Program-made: the position numbers and the translations under genes
The notes under the pieces: generated by a model
Database searches by the model: none
The model's input: only the letters and a program-made list of their open reading frames with translations
What the model was told of the DNA's origin: nothing
Shown: piece after piece, positions 22,309-32,944 of the stretch
How the letters are laid out: each line of letters begins with the position of its first letter
Position numbering within the stretch: position 1 is the first letter of the stretch
Origin: a virus
Reading direction: 5' to 3' (one strand)
DNA: 33,770 nucleotides
Virus record (IMG/VR): IMGVR_UViG_3300017782_000092
Coordinates: 1 to 33,770 of that record

Positions 22309-25300
22309 ATCCTTGCGCGCTTGTAGACATTCCTTTTAGGCTGAATCTTTGAAAGTTGACTCTAATGTTGTGCAAGACCAAAGCCGAATAACTTAGGTCG
22401 TCGTCGCCCGAACCCGGCACTCTTGTTACCGTAATAGTAATGTTGTTGCCACCTGTTTCAGCACCGTTGAGGTTGCCGGATAAGAGAGGCATGGACTGTT
22501 TTTCTTCGTCGCCGCCAAATGTTACTGTTCGGGTAATACTACTACCTGTTTCTTCGCAATTGGCTACTACGGTGAGATTTGCTCGGCCCGCACTTGTTCC
22601 GCCAAGGCTGTATGAACAGTCTATTGTCACTATCTCATCGGAGACATCATCCGGCACTCTTACGCTTACGCTGTGCGTTTGGGTCTGTCTGTCGGATGAG
22701 TCGGGGTCGGATATTCCCGAAAACACCATTCCTTCGCTTGAGACGGTAGATGTTGACGAACCGGCAAATAGAGTGTCTCCGATGCCCTCTACGCTACGCT
22801 GTGTGTTCGAGGGGGGTGCTGACCTTGCTTGACCGAGAAGGCCAAAGGAAGCGTCGGAAACACCGTTTTCTAATAAGTCCATTCTACCACTTACTCTCGC
22901 ATGTATTCCCGATGCCAACATGTTGCCACTTATACTGCTTGAAAATGCACCTCCACCAACCTGCGTCATGCGACCGCCTTCTATTTGAGAAGGGGTGAAT
23001 GCTGTCGAACCAACCGGCCCACTTGTCGGTGGTATGTATGGTGTGCCTGTCCCTCCGCCTGTTCCGCCACCGGTAGCCGGTGGTGCGTCGGGCTTCGGTG
23101 TTGGTGGGGTGTTACCTCCACTACCACCACCTCCGACATGAGAAGAACCTCGACCACGAGATACAGCCGGGTATAGGAAAGATGCGAGTCCACCCGCTTC
23201 TTTTGTTTGGTCGCGCTCTAAGGACAATTCTACTTTCTCAATAGATGAGCCGGTTGCACTCCACGAAATATCAGTTATCGAAAGTGGTTCGGCTGATAGA
23301 CCCAACCCGCTATCCGTAAACTCCACTGTTGTTGCCGGTCGCCAACGAAGGTCGGGAACGATGTGCAGTCTCGGACAATACCAAGCGTTTCTTACGCTAA
23401 AAGCACCGGTCATGTTAGCGTATTGTCTTAGACCGAGAGGGAACAAACTGTTGGTGTTTGTTGCCGACCAATTGCTTACTCCTGTTTCTGTGTTTATGTT
23501 ATGGGCGTTGTGCAAAATGCTCGACGATGCGGGGTCGCCGCAACGGTGGCGTAGAATGTCCTTGAGATAATCTACATTTACGGAAAGAATAACTCTTTCT
23601 GTTCCCGATTGAGCAGTCCAATATGTTGAGGGGATGGCGATTTCGTAGAAACCGTTTCTTTTTACATTTACCGTAGTAGTAGATTTGTTGCTTACTGCGA
23701 GAGTTGGGCCGAAAGATGCTTGAATTGCACTCCCACCTTGAGTGTAGTCAGTGTCGAAAGCCGACTGAGGGTTTGTGTTGAATTGCATATCTGTTAAGCC
23801 AATAGTAAACTCGGCGTTGTCAATATCCGTTCCTGTTTGCCCGTCTTTTAACGCAATCCATATTCTCAAATCTTTACCGTATGTGTTGCTGAGTAGTGGT
23901 GTTTTAGTCGGTATGTGAACCGGTTGAACGGCGTGAGTCAAACTGTTCGCACCCCACCAATAAAAGTTGTTGTCGTAACTAACGGTTTGGCTTGTCGAAG
24001 TGCCTTGAGCAGTTATCCCTGCCCCGTATCTGTCTCTTCTGTATCGGTCGCTACCGTTCTTACTCATCTGTCCGTCGAGAGCGTTCTGTGTGCCACAAAA
24101 CATGATTCCGTTTACGGCGCACCATACACCGTTGCGGTCAACACTTGGACTGTGAACAGCGTTGTTCGATGTGTTAAATATGGTGTTGCCGACTACACCT
24201 CTTTCTGTGTGTCGGTATGGGTCGGCTATGTATGCGTATCTCCCTTTATCCAACATCTTGTCGTCAAAGGTTGTGTCCTTTAGAATGTTTCCTGAAATAC
24301 TGATTGACTTTTTCTTAGACTTAAAATACTCTTCCTTAGCAATTGCCAACGCTTCAACATCTGTTCCGACTTCCGGCAATTCTACTATTTTCCAACGATA
24401 CCTTTGATTGAGTGTTGGTGTCGGGTAATCAGCAAAAGAAATACCGTTATTGTAATATACTCGCACATTGGATATTTGTGAACCCATCTCGGCATCCAAA
24501 CCACTCACTGAAAGAATGTCTCGATTTATGACCTCTCCCGATTCGTATGTTGGTCGGACTTCTATCTTGTTATCTCTACCTACTTGGTAAGTCATAGGAA
24601 GTCTTAGTCCGTTTTCATAACCGAATCCAGTGCTTTCGTTTGATTGTTTTATTACGGAAAAAATAGATTTACCACCTCGCATATCAGCGACCGAACCGAA
24701 AGAATCGTAATTGGCGTTGTTGCTGTCGGTAGTCATATTGTTTGTCAACGGGACTGAACCTATGTCATACCAACAAGGGACTGCGGCTTGAGCGAGCCAA
24801 GTATTAGACAAAAGGAAAGACCACATGAACCTCATTTTATCGGAAAACCAATATGTCCCTATGTTTGGGCTTGAAACGAAACCGTCAACCTTCATCAAAA
24901 ATCTAAGTGCATATCTCGGACTTACGCTCGCAACAATAATTACTTGGTCGTAAGCACCGGTAGCGTTTTGTTGGTTATCGGCGTTGACCGCTATCTCCAA
25001 AAGGACTCCTTGAGATTTCAACACACCATTCATAACAATACCTTGAAGGTAACTCTCCGCTTGTTCAGCAGTAAAATTACGACCCGTATCGGGTTCAAGG
25101 TATACACCATACAATTGTTCCGGTATAGATATAGTGTCGCTGATAGCGACTGTTTGAGTCGTGCCTCCGGTTTCGTTTTTTAAGGTTGTATTTGATATTG
25201 TTATCGTTGTAGAAGTTACTGCTGTGATTTGGGCGACCCACTTCTGTGTAACATTTCTTACTCTCATTCCGAGTTTTACGCCTTCGTTGATAAAATCAGC

Positions 25301-28300
25301 ACCCGAACAAGTGATAACCATGCTCGATGCGTTTGCTGTGGTTGAGGTTGCCGTTTCTACTATTGACGAATCTAACTTTCCATCATACACATACCAAAAG
25401 GTTTCCGAAGAGGGGTTGTTGGTATCAGCACCTCTCGTGGCTTTAATTTTACCGTAACCGTATTGCTCAAAGTCAGCAATTAGACTCGACGACGGTTTAC
25501 TTTCTATCACTGTGTCGCCTACTTTTATTGTTCTGTTTAACTCAAAAGTCGCACCATTCCATAGCCGGTGATTCTCGTGATGACTAAATGGTGATGTTGC
25601 GTTTTTGGTCGTTGCCGAACCTTCAACCCAATAGTTATCCATGAGAACAGGGAAACCGTGATATTCGGTTTCGTAGTCTCCGATGTTCACTCGCCCTCCC
25701 GATGTTTGGTATGCGCTACCACCGTTAATAAAAGTATTAAGGTTAAAAAACTTAGAGCAATCGTAGACAACAACACTACCGCCTGTGTTTTCCCAAGAAC
25801 GGAGAAGCGATTCTACATTCTCCGCTTGTAAAACAACAAAGAAAGCAAAGTTACTTGCCGAGTAAGCAATATCAACGGTGTGGTCTGTCGCCAAGACGAT
25901 TAAAGAATTGCTACCGCTTGTATCAACAAAGGAAACGGTGTGTTCTTTGTCATATACGCCACAACCACCGAGAAGTATTTTGTCTCCGACAGAAGGTGCG
26001 TCAGCATCAGCACACTCGATGTATATTTTTCCTGTGTATGCGCCCGACTGATAACCGGAAAGTATCGGCCCGTTGACTGCGTTACCGCTACTTGTTTTTA
26101 TGGCTTTTGCGCCACCCGAACCCAACGGTAGAGAATACGGTATTCCGGTCGACGGGTCGACGGTTGAATCCAATTCCCACACATCTAAATCGCTACCAAC
26201 CTTCAAATCTGTAAACTCCGTGAAAGAGCCGTCGTCTTCATATTGGTCGGTAAACGAGATAGAAACGCTGTAATTTTCAGCAAGCGGTTTCATCAAACCT
26301 ATGTTGATTTTTTGGTAGCCGCCATTAGCGTCGGCATCTCCGTTGTTTCTCATGTCGGCCCACTGTAACCAAAGGTGTTTGTAATCTTCTTTGGTGTTTA
26401 GTATGTAGATTGTAGAGTCGTCGGCATGGCTCTTAGACAGCCCACTTACACCAACCAATTTTTTTGTTCCCTCAACGGGGTGCGGGTCAAATCCTCCGGT
26501 AAAAGTAAATGTGTCAACAAACCCATTCGAGTCTACTATTTGACCGACACCCGAAGTGCCGGTAAAAGAACCGGTAAAAGTTATTTGCGTGTCCGAGGCC
26601 AACACCGAACCGTCGGTCAATAGAGTGTCTTGCGGTAATCTTTCGTAAACACCGTAATGCTTTTTGAACCAAGGAGAGTCGGCCATTTGTCTCATCCAAA
26701 CAGCGTGTGCGGTTCTCATCTCCAACCCTATGTCCGTCGGGTTTAGGTAGCCTGTTTCGATACAAAAGTCTCCGGTGAAAGCAGTAAACCCAAAAGCGGC
26801 GGCAAGCGGAACGGGGTAATCTGTTTGAACAAAATATCTACTTCCGTAAGTAGCAGTAGCCATCACCCTAAAACACCCGTTGATGTGTGAAGATGCACCT
26901 TTTTCCGCCACCGTTAAGTAATCTCCTACTTTCAAAGTAGAACCGTCGGCTCTTGTTGGTTCAGCCGAAAATCTGTAAATAACATAACCCGAATGTTCCG
27001 CACTTCCTCCTATGGCTGTGCTTCTTGGGTCATAACTTGAGTAACCTTGTAATGAGGCAGTCGTGTTTTTTTGGTATGACACTGAAGGTATCACTACTGC
27101 TTGTGCGCCGTTGTTACTAAAATAACCGTTTGAGGCTGTATTGTGTGCTGTCGATACTGCGCTACTCGCCAATGTTCCCGTCGCTAAATTGTGGTTATCG
27201 CTACCGACGACGCTCACGGTATCTCCGTCAGCAAAACCTGTTGACGGCTGTTCCAATATAGCCTCGCAAACTGTTCCTGTTGGGTTGTTGAAACCTTTAA
27301 TTTTGTAGCCCAACCACTCATTTTCGATACTGTTTGGCCCTCGGACATCTTCGTTGTTATACATCTGTATTGGGTGGGCTGTGTGTAGAGACATTCTTTG
27401 GTGGTGTAATTCGGTGTATGCACCTGTCTTTTCAAAACCAATCGTCGGTAAATTAGAGCGTAACTTAGCCGCACCAAAGAACATAGCGTCGGATAGGTCG
27501 GACACTTCACTTCTTCGGGCAAGCACTTCGTCGCTTTCGCCTAAACCTATTTGTCCGACTTCCCAAGACATTATTTGTTTAGAGAGTAAAGAAAGAGAAT
27601 CTCGTGCCGAAATACCAATCTCTCTTGTTCTCTTATCGGCTTCTTGTTTTATGTTTATTTTTTCGATAATACCACTCCATAGTGGTCGATGAATGTTGTC
27701 GTTGAACATCAGCAATTTCCAATCGCTAATGTTATCGTTGGTAAACCAAGGAGTTAGGTTTTGTTCTGTGTCGTCATCCAATACTGTGATGCTCGCTGTG
27801 CTTATACCATTAGCGGGCATTCTACAATTCCAATTGTCTACCGGTGCGGGCAAAGTTGTTCCGTCGGGTATGTCTGTAAGGGGTCTGTAAAGGGCCACAC
27901 GGTCAATCATAGTATCTATCAAACACTTGTTGTAAGCCGAGGTTTCAGGGACTACAAACAATTCCCAACCGGTCATTTCGTCTTGGTTGAAAGCGGCTGA
28001 TGTTTGGGTGTTATTTTTAAGAGTATATCCCCCACTGTATGCACCTGCGGCGGTGTTCGTCGCCGTGACTTCTGTTCCGTTATGATAAACCTTAAACTTG
28101 TTTGAACCGATAAACTTAAAGTCAAAATCCTGCCAAATTGTTTTCATCAAACTTTCATCTTCGGGGTTGCCCTCTTCATCAGCGTCATACAGAATATGGT
28201 AGTAAGAGTATGGTGCGGAAAGCCCTGCACCGCTATGTGGCACAAAATCCCACTCGATAGCCGCAGTCCCACCATCCGAACCTGTTGTTCCAAAATTGGT

Positions 28301-29269
28301 GTTTGACGGGAATCCAATTTTAACGGTATACTTAACTTGAGCCGAGGTGTCTATTTGACCCGCAATCCCATCATCGGGCGCACTACCTGTATACATACCT
28401 TTCATAGCGTGGGTAGCCATTCGGAGTGTAAAGTAATCACCGGCTGTGCGGGAATTGAGAGGTTGGTCGTATGCTATGACCGGTCGATATTCTCCGACAG
28501 GAGTTATGTTGTTTAGTTGGTGGGCTGTATCGTCAGCCATGTATGTTGTCACACACAAAAAAGGTTTACCGGCAAGACTTTTTATTGGGGTAAAAATCCT
28601 TTCGGGGTGGTTTTCGTGTGCTGTTGCTGAACCATCCGAACCGTTGTAAGCACCGGCTTGTAATCGCTCGCCCATCCAAACTCCGGTCATATGTGCATAC
28701 TGCATAAAATTAGGCTGTGTTCCGGTAACTTGACCGGCTTCACCATCTTCGTATGTTTTTCCGTTAAAAGCATAATGGGTATCTCTACCAAACGAAGCGT
28801 CGGTGTCTCCACCCGGCAAATAATATTTTGCGTTTGTGTCCGAAGAAGAACATATCGTCATGTATGTAGCATCTACCGATGCTGTGCTGTGTGGGGTGGG
28901 GAGAAAACGAAGTCTGTTTGGGTGTGCCAAGGTCGAAGGGTATTGAGGTTGAGAGCGGCCTACCCAAGTAGAACCTTTGCCCAAACGAATGTGGTCGAAT
29001 GTGGCCCAACGATGTATTCCGTCGTTTGTCAAAAGATAATTTGTAGAATCGGAAAACTCCGTCGATTGTCGGTCGCGAATCGACCAACGGTAGCGAGGAT
29101 TCAAAGTAGCCTCACCGTTCATGGTGTTGCCGTGATGGGTCAAATTAGCATCGTAATTACTATGAGAAGAAGGGGCATTAGAGTCATCTGTAATGACTCT
29201 TGAACCCAAAAAATCTTCGTAATAACCTGCGAGCCAAAACCCGTATTTACTTGTTGCTGTTCTTACCAT
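22295..29269 (-). CDS. Giant tail hub/receptor-binding protein
   Basis: 2324 residues; ATG 29269 preferred to GTG 29278 (promoter spacing). Approximate architecture: 1-430 is strand-rich, possibly lectin-like; 490-590 resembles the first half of a gp27/gp37-type baseplate hub (ASITVLDDD, WSGIIEKINI, ISARDSLSLLSKQ). 600-1590 is strand-rich with no recognised motif. 1590-1700 has the second hub half (ISNVRVYYNNG, KSKKKSISISGN, GRYAYIADPYR). 2036-2076 is a Gly/Pro/Thr linker. 2080-2324 is a terminal beta domain. It follows the tape measure gene, as hub and fibre genes do. It probably caps the tail and contacts the host surface. There are no protease or lysozyme motifs. Confidence 0.7.
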   Translation of the reverse strand: MVRTATSKYGFWLAGYYEDFLGSRVITDDSNAPSSHSNYDANLTHHGNTMNGEATLNPRYRWSIRDRQSTEFSDSTNYLLTNDGIHRWATFDHIRLGKGSTWVGRSQPQYPSTLAHPNRLRFLPTPHSTASVDATYMTICSSSDTNAKYYLPGGDTDASFGRDTHYAFNGKTYEDGEAGQVTGTQPNFMQYAHMTGVWMGERLQAGAYNGSDGSATAHENHPERIFTPIKSLAGKPFLCVTTYMADDTAHQLNNITPVGEYRPVIAYDQPLNSRTAGDYFTLRMATHAMKGMYTGSAPDDGIAGQIDTSAQVKYTVKIGFPSNTNFGTTGSDGGTAAIEWDFVPHSGAGLSAPYSYYHILYDADEEGNPEDESLMKTIWQDFDFKFIGSNKFKVYHNGTEVTATNTAAGAYSGGYTLKNNTQTSAAFNQDEMTGWELFVVPETSAYNKCLIDTMIDRVALYRPLTDIPDGTTLPAPVDNWNCRMPANGISTASITVLDDDTEQNLTPWFTNDNISDWKLLMFNDNIHRPLWSGIIEKINIKQEADKRTREIGISARDSLSLLSKQIMSWEVGQIGLGESDEVLARRSEVSDLSDAMFFGAAKLRSNLPTIGFEKTGAYTELHHQRMSLHTAHPIQMYNNEDVRGPNSIENEWLGYKIKGFNNPTGTVCEAILEQPSTGFADGDTVSVVGSDNHNLATGTLASSAVSTAHNTASNGYFSNNGAQAVVIPSVSYQKNTTASLQGYSSYDPRSTAIGGSAEHSGYVIYRFSAEPTRADGSTLKVGDYLTVAEKGASSHINGCFRVMATATYGSRYFVQTDYPVPLAAAFGFTAFTGDFCIETGYLNPTDIGLEMRTAHAVWMRQMADSPWFKKHYGVYERLPQDTLLTDGSVLASDTQITFTGSFTGTSGVGQIVDSNGFVDTFTFTGGFDPHPVEGTKKLVGVSGLSKSHADDSTIYILNTKEDYKHLWLQWADMRNNGDADANGGYQKINIGLMKPLAENYSVSISFTDQYEDDGSFTEFTDLKVGSDLDVWELDSTVDPSTGIPYSLPLGSGGAKAIKTSSGNAVNGPILSGYQSGAYTGKIYIECADADAPSVGDKILLGGCGVYDKEHTVSFVDTSGSNSLIVLATDHTVDIAYSASNFAFFVVLQAENVESLLRSWENTGGSVVVYDCSKFFNLNTFINGGSAYQTSGGRVNIGDYETEYHGFPVLMDNYWVEGSATTKNATSPFSHHENHRLWNGATFELNRTIKVGDTVIESKPSSSLIADFEQYGYGKIKATRGADTNNPSSETFWYVYDGKLDSSIVETATSTTANASSMVITCSGADFINEGVKLGMRVRNVTQKWVAQITAVTSTTITISNTTLKNETGGTTQTVAISDTISIPEQLYGVYLEPDTGRNFTAEQAESYLQGIVMNGVLKSQGVLLEIAVNADNQQNATGAYDQVIIVASVSPRYALRFLMKVDGFVSSPNIGTYWFSDKMRFMWSFLLSNTWLAQAAVPCWYDIGSVPLTNNMTTDSNNANYDSFGSVADMRGGKSIFSVIKQSNESTGFGYENGLRLPMTYQVGRDNKIEVRPTYESGEVINRDILSVSGLDAEMGSQISNVRVYYNNGISFADYPTPTLNQRYRWKIVELPEVGTDVEALAIAKEEYFKSKKKSISISGNILKDTTFDDKMLDKGRYAYIADPYRHTERGVVGNTIFNTSNNAVHSPSVDRNGVWCAVNGIMFCGTQNALDGQMSKNGSDRYRRDRYGAGITAQGTSTSQTVSYDNNFYWWGANSLTHAVQPVHIPTKTPLLSNTYGKDLRIWIALKDGQTGTDIDNAEFTIGLTDMQFNTNPQSAFDTDYTQGGSAIQASFGPTLAVSNKSTTTVNVKRNGFYEIAIPSTYWTAQSGTERVILSVNVDYLKDILRHRCGDPASSSILHNAHNINTETGVSNWSATNTNSLFPLGLRQYANMTGAFSVRNAWYCPRLHIVPDLRWRPATTVEFTDSGLGLSAEPLSITDISWSATGSSIEKVELSLERDQTKEAGGLASFLYPAVSRGRGSSHVGGGGSGGNTPPTPKPDAPPATGGGTGGGTGTPYIPPTSGPVGSTAFTPSQIEGGRMTQVGGGAFSSSISGNMLASGIHARVSGRMDLLENGVSDASFGLLGQARSAPPSNTQRSVEGIGDTLFAGSSTSTVSSEGMVFSGISDPDSSDRQTQTHSVSVRVPDDVSDEIVTIDCSYSLGGTSAGRANLTVVANCEETGSSITRTVTFGGDEEKQSMPLLSGNLNGAETGGNNITITVTRVPGSGDDDLSYSALVLHNIRVNFQRFSLKGMSTSAQGFNPY
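22300..22314. terminator. Palindrome at the convergent gene junction
   Basis: AAGGATTGAATCCTT is symmetric around one base and spans the rightward TGA (22306-22308) inside the 14-base overlap of the two convergent genes. It could form a short hairpin on either transcript, so it may serve as a bidirectional terminator. It is small and could be chance. Confidence 0.35.
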
Positions 29270-29284
29270 TTCTCTCACTCTCTA

Positions 29285-29294
29285 CTATACTTAA
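29285..29294 (-). promoter_or_regulatory. Tail-block promoter before the hub gene (TTAAGTATAG)
   Basis: On the minus strand TTTTAAGTATAGTAGAG lies 25 bases (from TTAAG) upstream of ATG 29269, so transcription would start near the codon. The TAA of the tape measure protein (29291-29293) is part of the element. AAGTATAGTA is shared with the promoter at 33646. Confidence 0.5.
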
Positions 29295-32200
29295 AACGAT
29301 ATGCCGCCATTTTTAATGTTCAGCCCGTTTTGGTTCAATTCTAATACTATTTGTGCGGTAATTTCTTTCGCCGCCTGTTGGGTAGTCATACCCGCAAAGT
29401 TGTTTGTCATAATTACTTCTGTTGTATTTATGAGCGTTTCTACTCCTTTGTTGACAACCTGCTTCACCATGTCGCCGGTAAGGTTGCCCTTAGCCATACC
29501 GAAAAACAATTCTTCTCGCTCGCTGTTAAACTCGAAGATTGCTTCTTTGGCCGCTTCAATCGGGCCGATAAAATCATCTTCTATTGAATTACCCATGCTT
29601 CCGAATATTGCGCCAAACTCCGAACCGGATTCTTCGGCAAACTTAGCAACACCCTCCATAAACTCTTCGGTATCTTCCGAGGCTTTCGCTATGTCAAGGA
29701 TAGCACCTCGGTATTGTTCGGGTATTTCGTCTAATATTGCTTGGGTATCATTTGTAAATCGTTGCACATAATTGTCTTTACCGATGTTAAAATTAAGCAT
29801 ACCTAATGGGGTTTTATCTGTGCCGAATGCGTCGTTTACATCATCCATCGGTCTAAAAGACTCCCCGAACATTGTAATCCGACCATCTTCTTTTCTCGCT
29901 TGTGCTTCCAAAGCCTCCGCCGCCATCAATTCTCTACTTAAACCGAAAACTTTGTTAAGCATATTATCATTTTCTAATAATCCTCGTGCCGACTCAAGAT
30001 TCATAATGTCTGTCATTATTGCTCTTTCCTGCATAAGAAGGTCTAATCGCGCTTGAATAACTTTCTTGTTTGTATCGTCGGCGGCATTAGCCAATTGTTT
30101 TTCAAGGTTAAGAACATTTGCACTAATGTTTCTTGTGTTTTCCGCTAAAGTAGCGGCATCTTGACCCATGTATCGCTCTTGAGCATCGGCGTATTGTTTG
30201 GCGGTATACGATACAGCCTGTCCGTATTCTTCTGCTGAATCGGCGGCTTCGTCAAACTCATCTTTAGTGAAATGAACAAATGCGGCTATCGCACCGAATA
30301 CAGCAATCATTGGCCCTGTCGTAGCAATTAACGCTCGTATGCTCTCAGTAAATGTTTTTGTTGTTATGGTAGCAACCACATTAGCACCTGATTGTGCTAA
30401 TGTAGCCTTAGTCATGGTGAACATTTGTATGGTAGCAGGTATCATACTCGCCGTCATAAGTATTGCCGATATTCTTGCGGCTTTTTCATTTTCGGAAAAC
30501 ATACCCATACCCATAGAAAGTGCGCCAAGACCCATAGACATTTTCATCATAGACTGTTGAGCCACCATACTCGACGCAACAACCGCATCGTTTTGTGCTT
30601 TTATTCTATTTAGTATTCCCGTAAAAGCGGGCATTGTCGATATTACATTCATAACTGCTGACGCTTCCAAACCTAATGCTTGGGCTAATCTTATCGAGGC
30701 TTGTCGCATTGCGTCGGTAACGACTTTGTTCTGTTGCTGAATATTACTTTTCATTTTCAAGGCTTGTCCGGCTTGGGTATGTGCCGCTTGTAATATTCTT
30801 GATTCGTTTGTCTCATTGGTAAAAAGTTGAGAGTGTTGCATAGACAACAATACTTGTCTACCCTTTTCGGCCTTTATTTGTTGTTGAGTAGCCAATTGGT
30901 TTTTTAGAGATTGTGTGTTATGTTGTGTTTGTTCTAAGTCATTTTTATTCACAAAGAATGTCGCGCTTATAGCGTCAGCAATTTTCCTCTTGAGGTCAGC
31001 AATCTTGGTGTTTTCAGCGACTTCCGTTTGGGCGAGATGGTTTTTTACTTTATTTTGTCGAAGAATATTTTTGCTAATGTTATCTTGTTTAGTCATTATG
31101 TGCGCTTTCGCTTGCTCTTCCGACATGCCCTGCTTAGTGTAATAACTTATAAGTCTTTTTTCATCATCCATTTTGTATAGCGTGTTCAATTGCGCCTCAT
31201 AAATATCAAGCATAGCGGCTTCGTTAACCATTTCCTTAACATACGCAGGGTCTTCGTTTGCTATTTTTACCTGCCTCTCTATGTCTAATTGTTGTTGTAA
31301 GGCTTGTTGTAATTGTTTTTCTTTTTGGAGAATAGTGTCTAATTTTGGTAATTTAGCATTTTGTAAATTGGCGATTTGTTGCTCAAGAGTTAGTTGCTCT
31401 CTTTTCATTTGCATACTTAGGATAGACATAGTTACTTCTCTATCCCTTAAATCTAATTCGTGAGCGAGCATACCCATAGTGGTTGCGGCTATACCTTTCT
31501 GTGAGCCGTATGCGTTGGCTCGAACAATCTCTTCACCGTTGATAGCCCGTAACAAAGCCTTTTGGGTTCGCAAAGAAACATTGAGAGACATAATATTTAG
31601 CATCCCTTCGGCAAGCGGGGCAAAAATCTTACCAAAGGCATTTACCGTTGCCGCCGCTTTCAATACACCACCAACGGCTTCGGATTCTTCGCCCATCTCG
31701 CCCATAGCGTTTGTCAAATTAGCAAGAGTGTTAGTAGCAAATGTAACACCGGGAACAAAGTGATTCCCTAATGCCGCTTGTGCGTTAGTCAATTTTGCCT
31801 CGGCTTGGGTCAATTGAAACGCTTGGTCTTCATACCGTCTGTTCAATTCTTCTTGGGCCGTGTCTAAACGCAGGGTTGCTTGAGCCGATAAATCTAATGC
31901 TCGGTCGTAGTTATCCATTAACTTGATAGCACGAACATAGTGGTCGTTACCTGCTATTGCTTGAGCGACTCTCATTTTTTCAGCCTTGTTGTTCATAATC
32001 GCTGACTTTGAAACATCACCGAGTATTTCTTCCATTGAGCGTAAGTTGTCATTTTCGTCTTTGACTGCTATACCATACTTTCTTAATATTTCAGTGCTAC
32101 CGCCTGTATCAGCACCAAGACGAGCATACATCATACGAAGCGCACGACCGGCCTTACCTTGCTCTTCACCGGCTTCAATCAGCGTTGCTGACATAGCGGC

Positions 32201-32944
32201 CATAAACTGTGTGCTTTCACCGGCTAACTGTGCCGAAGAAGCATACTGATTCATAACGAAAGTAATTTGACTCATGGTGGCGGCTGAACGGTTTTCAATG
32301 GTGTTCAATTCATCCATCAATTTGACGCTGTTCGCTCGAACAACATTTGCCCGTTCTTCTTCGCTTAATCGGTTTATTTGACCTTGTGTCAATTCCCCAT
32401 ACATGAAGTTGGTCTGTTGCTGTAAAGAAATCATTCGCTTCATAGCGTCTTCTGTTCCCATGCCACCAATAAGACCAAACTCGATACCGGTTTGGGTGGC
32501 GGCGGCTACACCTGCACCACCACCAACAATGGCCGACAATTGCGCCATACGCGCACCTGCGTTCAATGCTTGGTCGGCACTAAAACCTGCGGCCAAACCA
32601 ATTTTTTCGATAGCACCGGCAACCTCATCACCACCTGCGAAATTAGCAAACTTTTCAAACTCTAATCGGGCTTCGGCAATCTCTCTCGACAAGGGAACGG
32701 TAGCGTCTACAACCGCACTCATTTGTTGACTAAGCGCACCTGCTGATTCTTGGATGCTTGACAGACCGTCAAGCATAAGAGATTGTAAGACTGTAACTTT
32801 AGCCTCGGCATCTGCAATCAATCGCGTAGCCTGAAAAGAACCGACGACATCGAAGAAAACTTGCGAAGCACCGGCTCGGAGAACGACCATCGCGATAGCC
32901 GCAACAAGACAAGGTAGAATAGAGATAAAAATAAACTCAATCAA
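29291..32944 (-). CDS. Phage tail tape measure protein
   Basis: 1217 residues. TTG 32944 follows GAGGGG by 7 bases; the first in-frame ATG is 18 codons later. An N-terminal hydrophobic segment (FIFISILPCLVAAIAMVVL) could insert in a membrane. Residues 40-400 match TP901-type tape measure proteins (FEKFANFAGG, AARMAQLSAIVGGG, AGRALRMMYARLG, MRVAQAIAGNDHYV). The middle is a long Gln-rich coiled coil (LEQQIANLQNAKLPKLDT), and the next part contains hydrophobic helices (MTASMIPATIQMF; IATTGPMIAVFGAIAAF). The protein sets tail length and is ejected with DNA. The size fits a tail of roughly 180 nm at the usual 0.15 nm per residue. Confidence 0.92.
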   Translation of the reverse strand: MIEFIFISILPCLVAAIAMVVLRAGASQVFFDVVGSFQATRLIADAEAKVTVLQSLMLDGLSSIQESAGALSQQMSAVVDATVPLSREIAEARLEFEKFANFAGGDEVAGAIEKIGLAAGFSADQALNAGARMAQLSAIVGGGAGVAAATQTGIEFGLIGGMGTEDAMKRMISLQQQTNFMYGELTQGQINRLSEEERANVVRANSVKLMDELNTIENRSAATMSQITFVMNQYASSAQLAGESTQFMAAMSATLIEAGEEQGKAGRALRMMYARLGADTGGSTEILRKYGIAVKDENDNLRSMEEILGDVSKSAIMNNKAEKMRVAQAIAGNDHYVRAIKLMDNYDRALDLSAQATLRLDTAQEELNRRYEDQAFQLTQAEAKLTNAQAALGNHFVPGVTFATNTLANLTNAMGEMGEESEAVGGVLKAAATVNAFGKIFAPLAEGMLNIMSLNVSLRTQKALLRAINGEEIVRANAYGSQKGIAATTMGMLAHELDLRDREVTMSILSMQMKREQLTLEQQIANLQNAKLPKLDTILQKEKQLQQALQQQLDIERQVKIANEDPAYVKEMVNEAAMLDIYEAQLNTLYKMDDEKRLISYYTKQGMSEEQAKAHIMTKQDNISKNILRQNKVKNHLAQTEVAENTKIADLKRKIADAISATFFVNKNDLEQTQHNTQSLKNQLATQQQIKAEKGRQVLLSMQHSQLFTNETNESRILQAAHTQAGQALKMKSNIQQQNKVVTDAMRQASIRLAQALGLEASAVMNVISTMPAFTGILNRIKAQNDAVVASSMVAQQSMMKMSMGLGALSMGMGMFSENEKAARISAILMTASMIPATIQMFTMTKATLAQSGANVVATITTKTFTESIRALIATTGPMIAVFGAIAAFVHFTKDEFDEAADSAEEYGQAVSYTAKQYADAQERYMGQDAATLAENTRNISANVLNLEKQLANAADDTNKKVIQARLDLLMQERAIMTDIMNLESARGLLENDNMLNKVFGLSRELMAAEALEAQARKEDGRITMFGESFRPMDDVNDAFGTDKTPLGMLNFNIGKDNYVQRFTNDTQAILDEIPEQYRGAILDIAKASEDTEEFMEGVAKFAEESGSEFGAIFGSMGNSIEDDFIGPIEAAKEAIFEFNSEREELFFGMAKGNLTGDMVKQVVNKGVETLINTTEVIMTNNFAGMTTQQAAKEITAQIVLELNQNGLNIKNGGISF

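Noticed and set aside
22440-25457. Rightward open frames opposite the hub gene (130 codons or less)
   Set aside because: Antisense shadows; there are no promoters, ribosome sites or domains.
29301-32729. Several rightward open frames of 60-156 codons opposite the tape measure gene
   Set aside because: They are antisense to a clearly recognisable tape measure protein and show the low-complexity Ser/Ile/Leu-rich composition typical of shadows of a helical gene.
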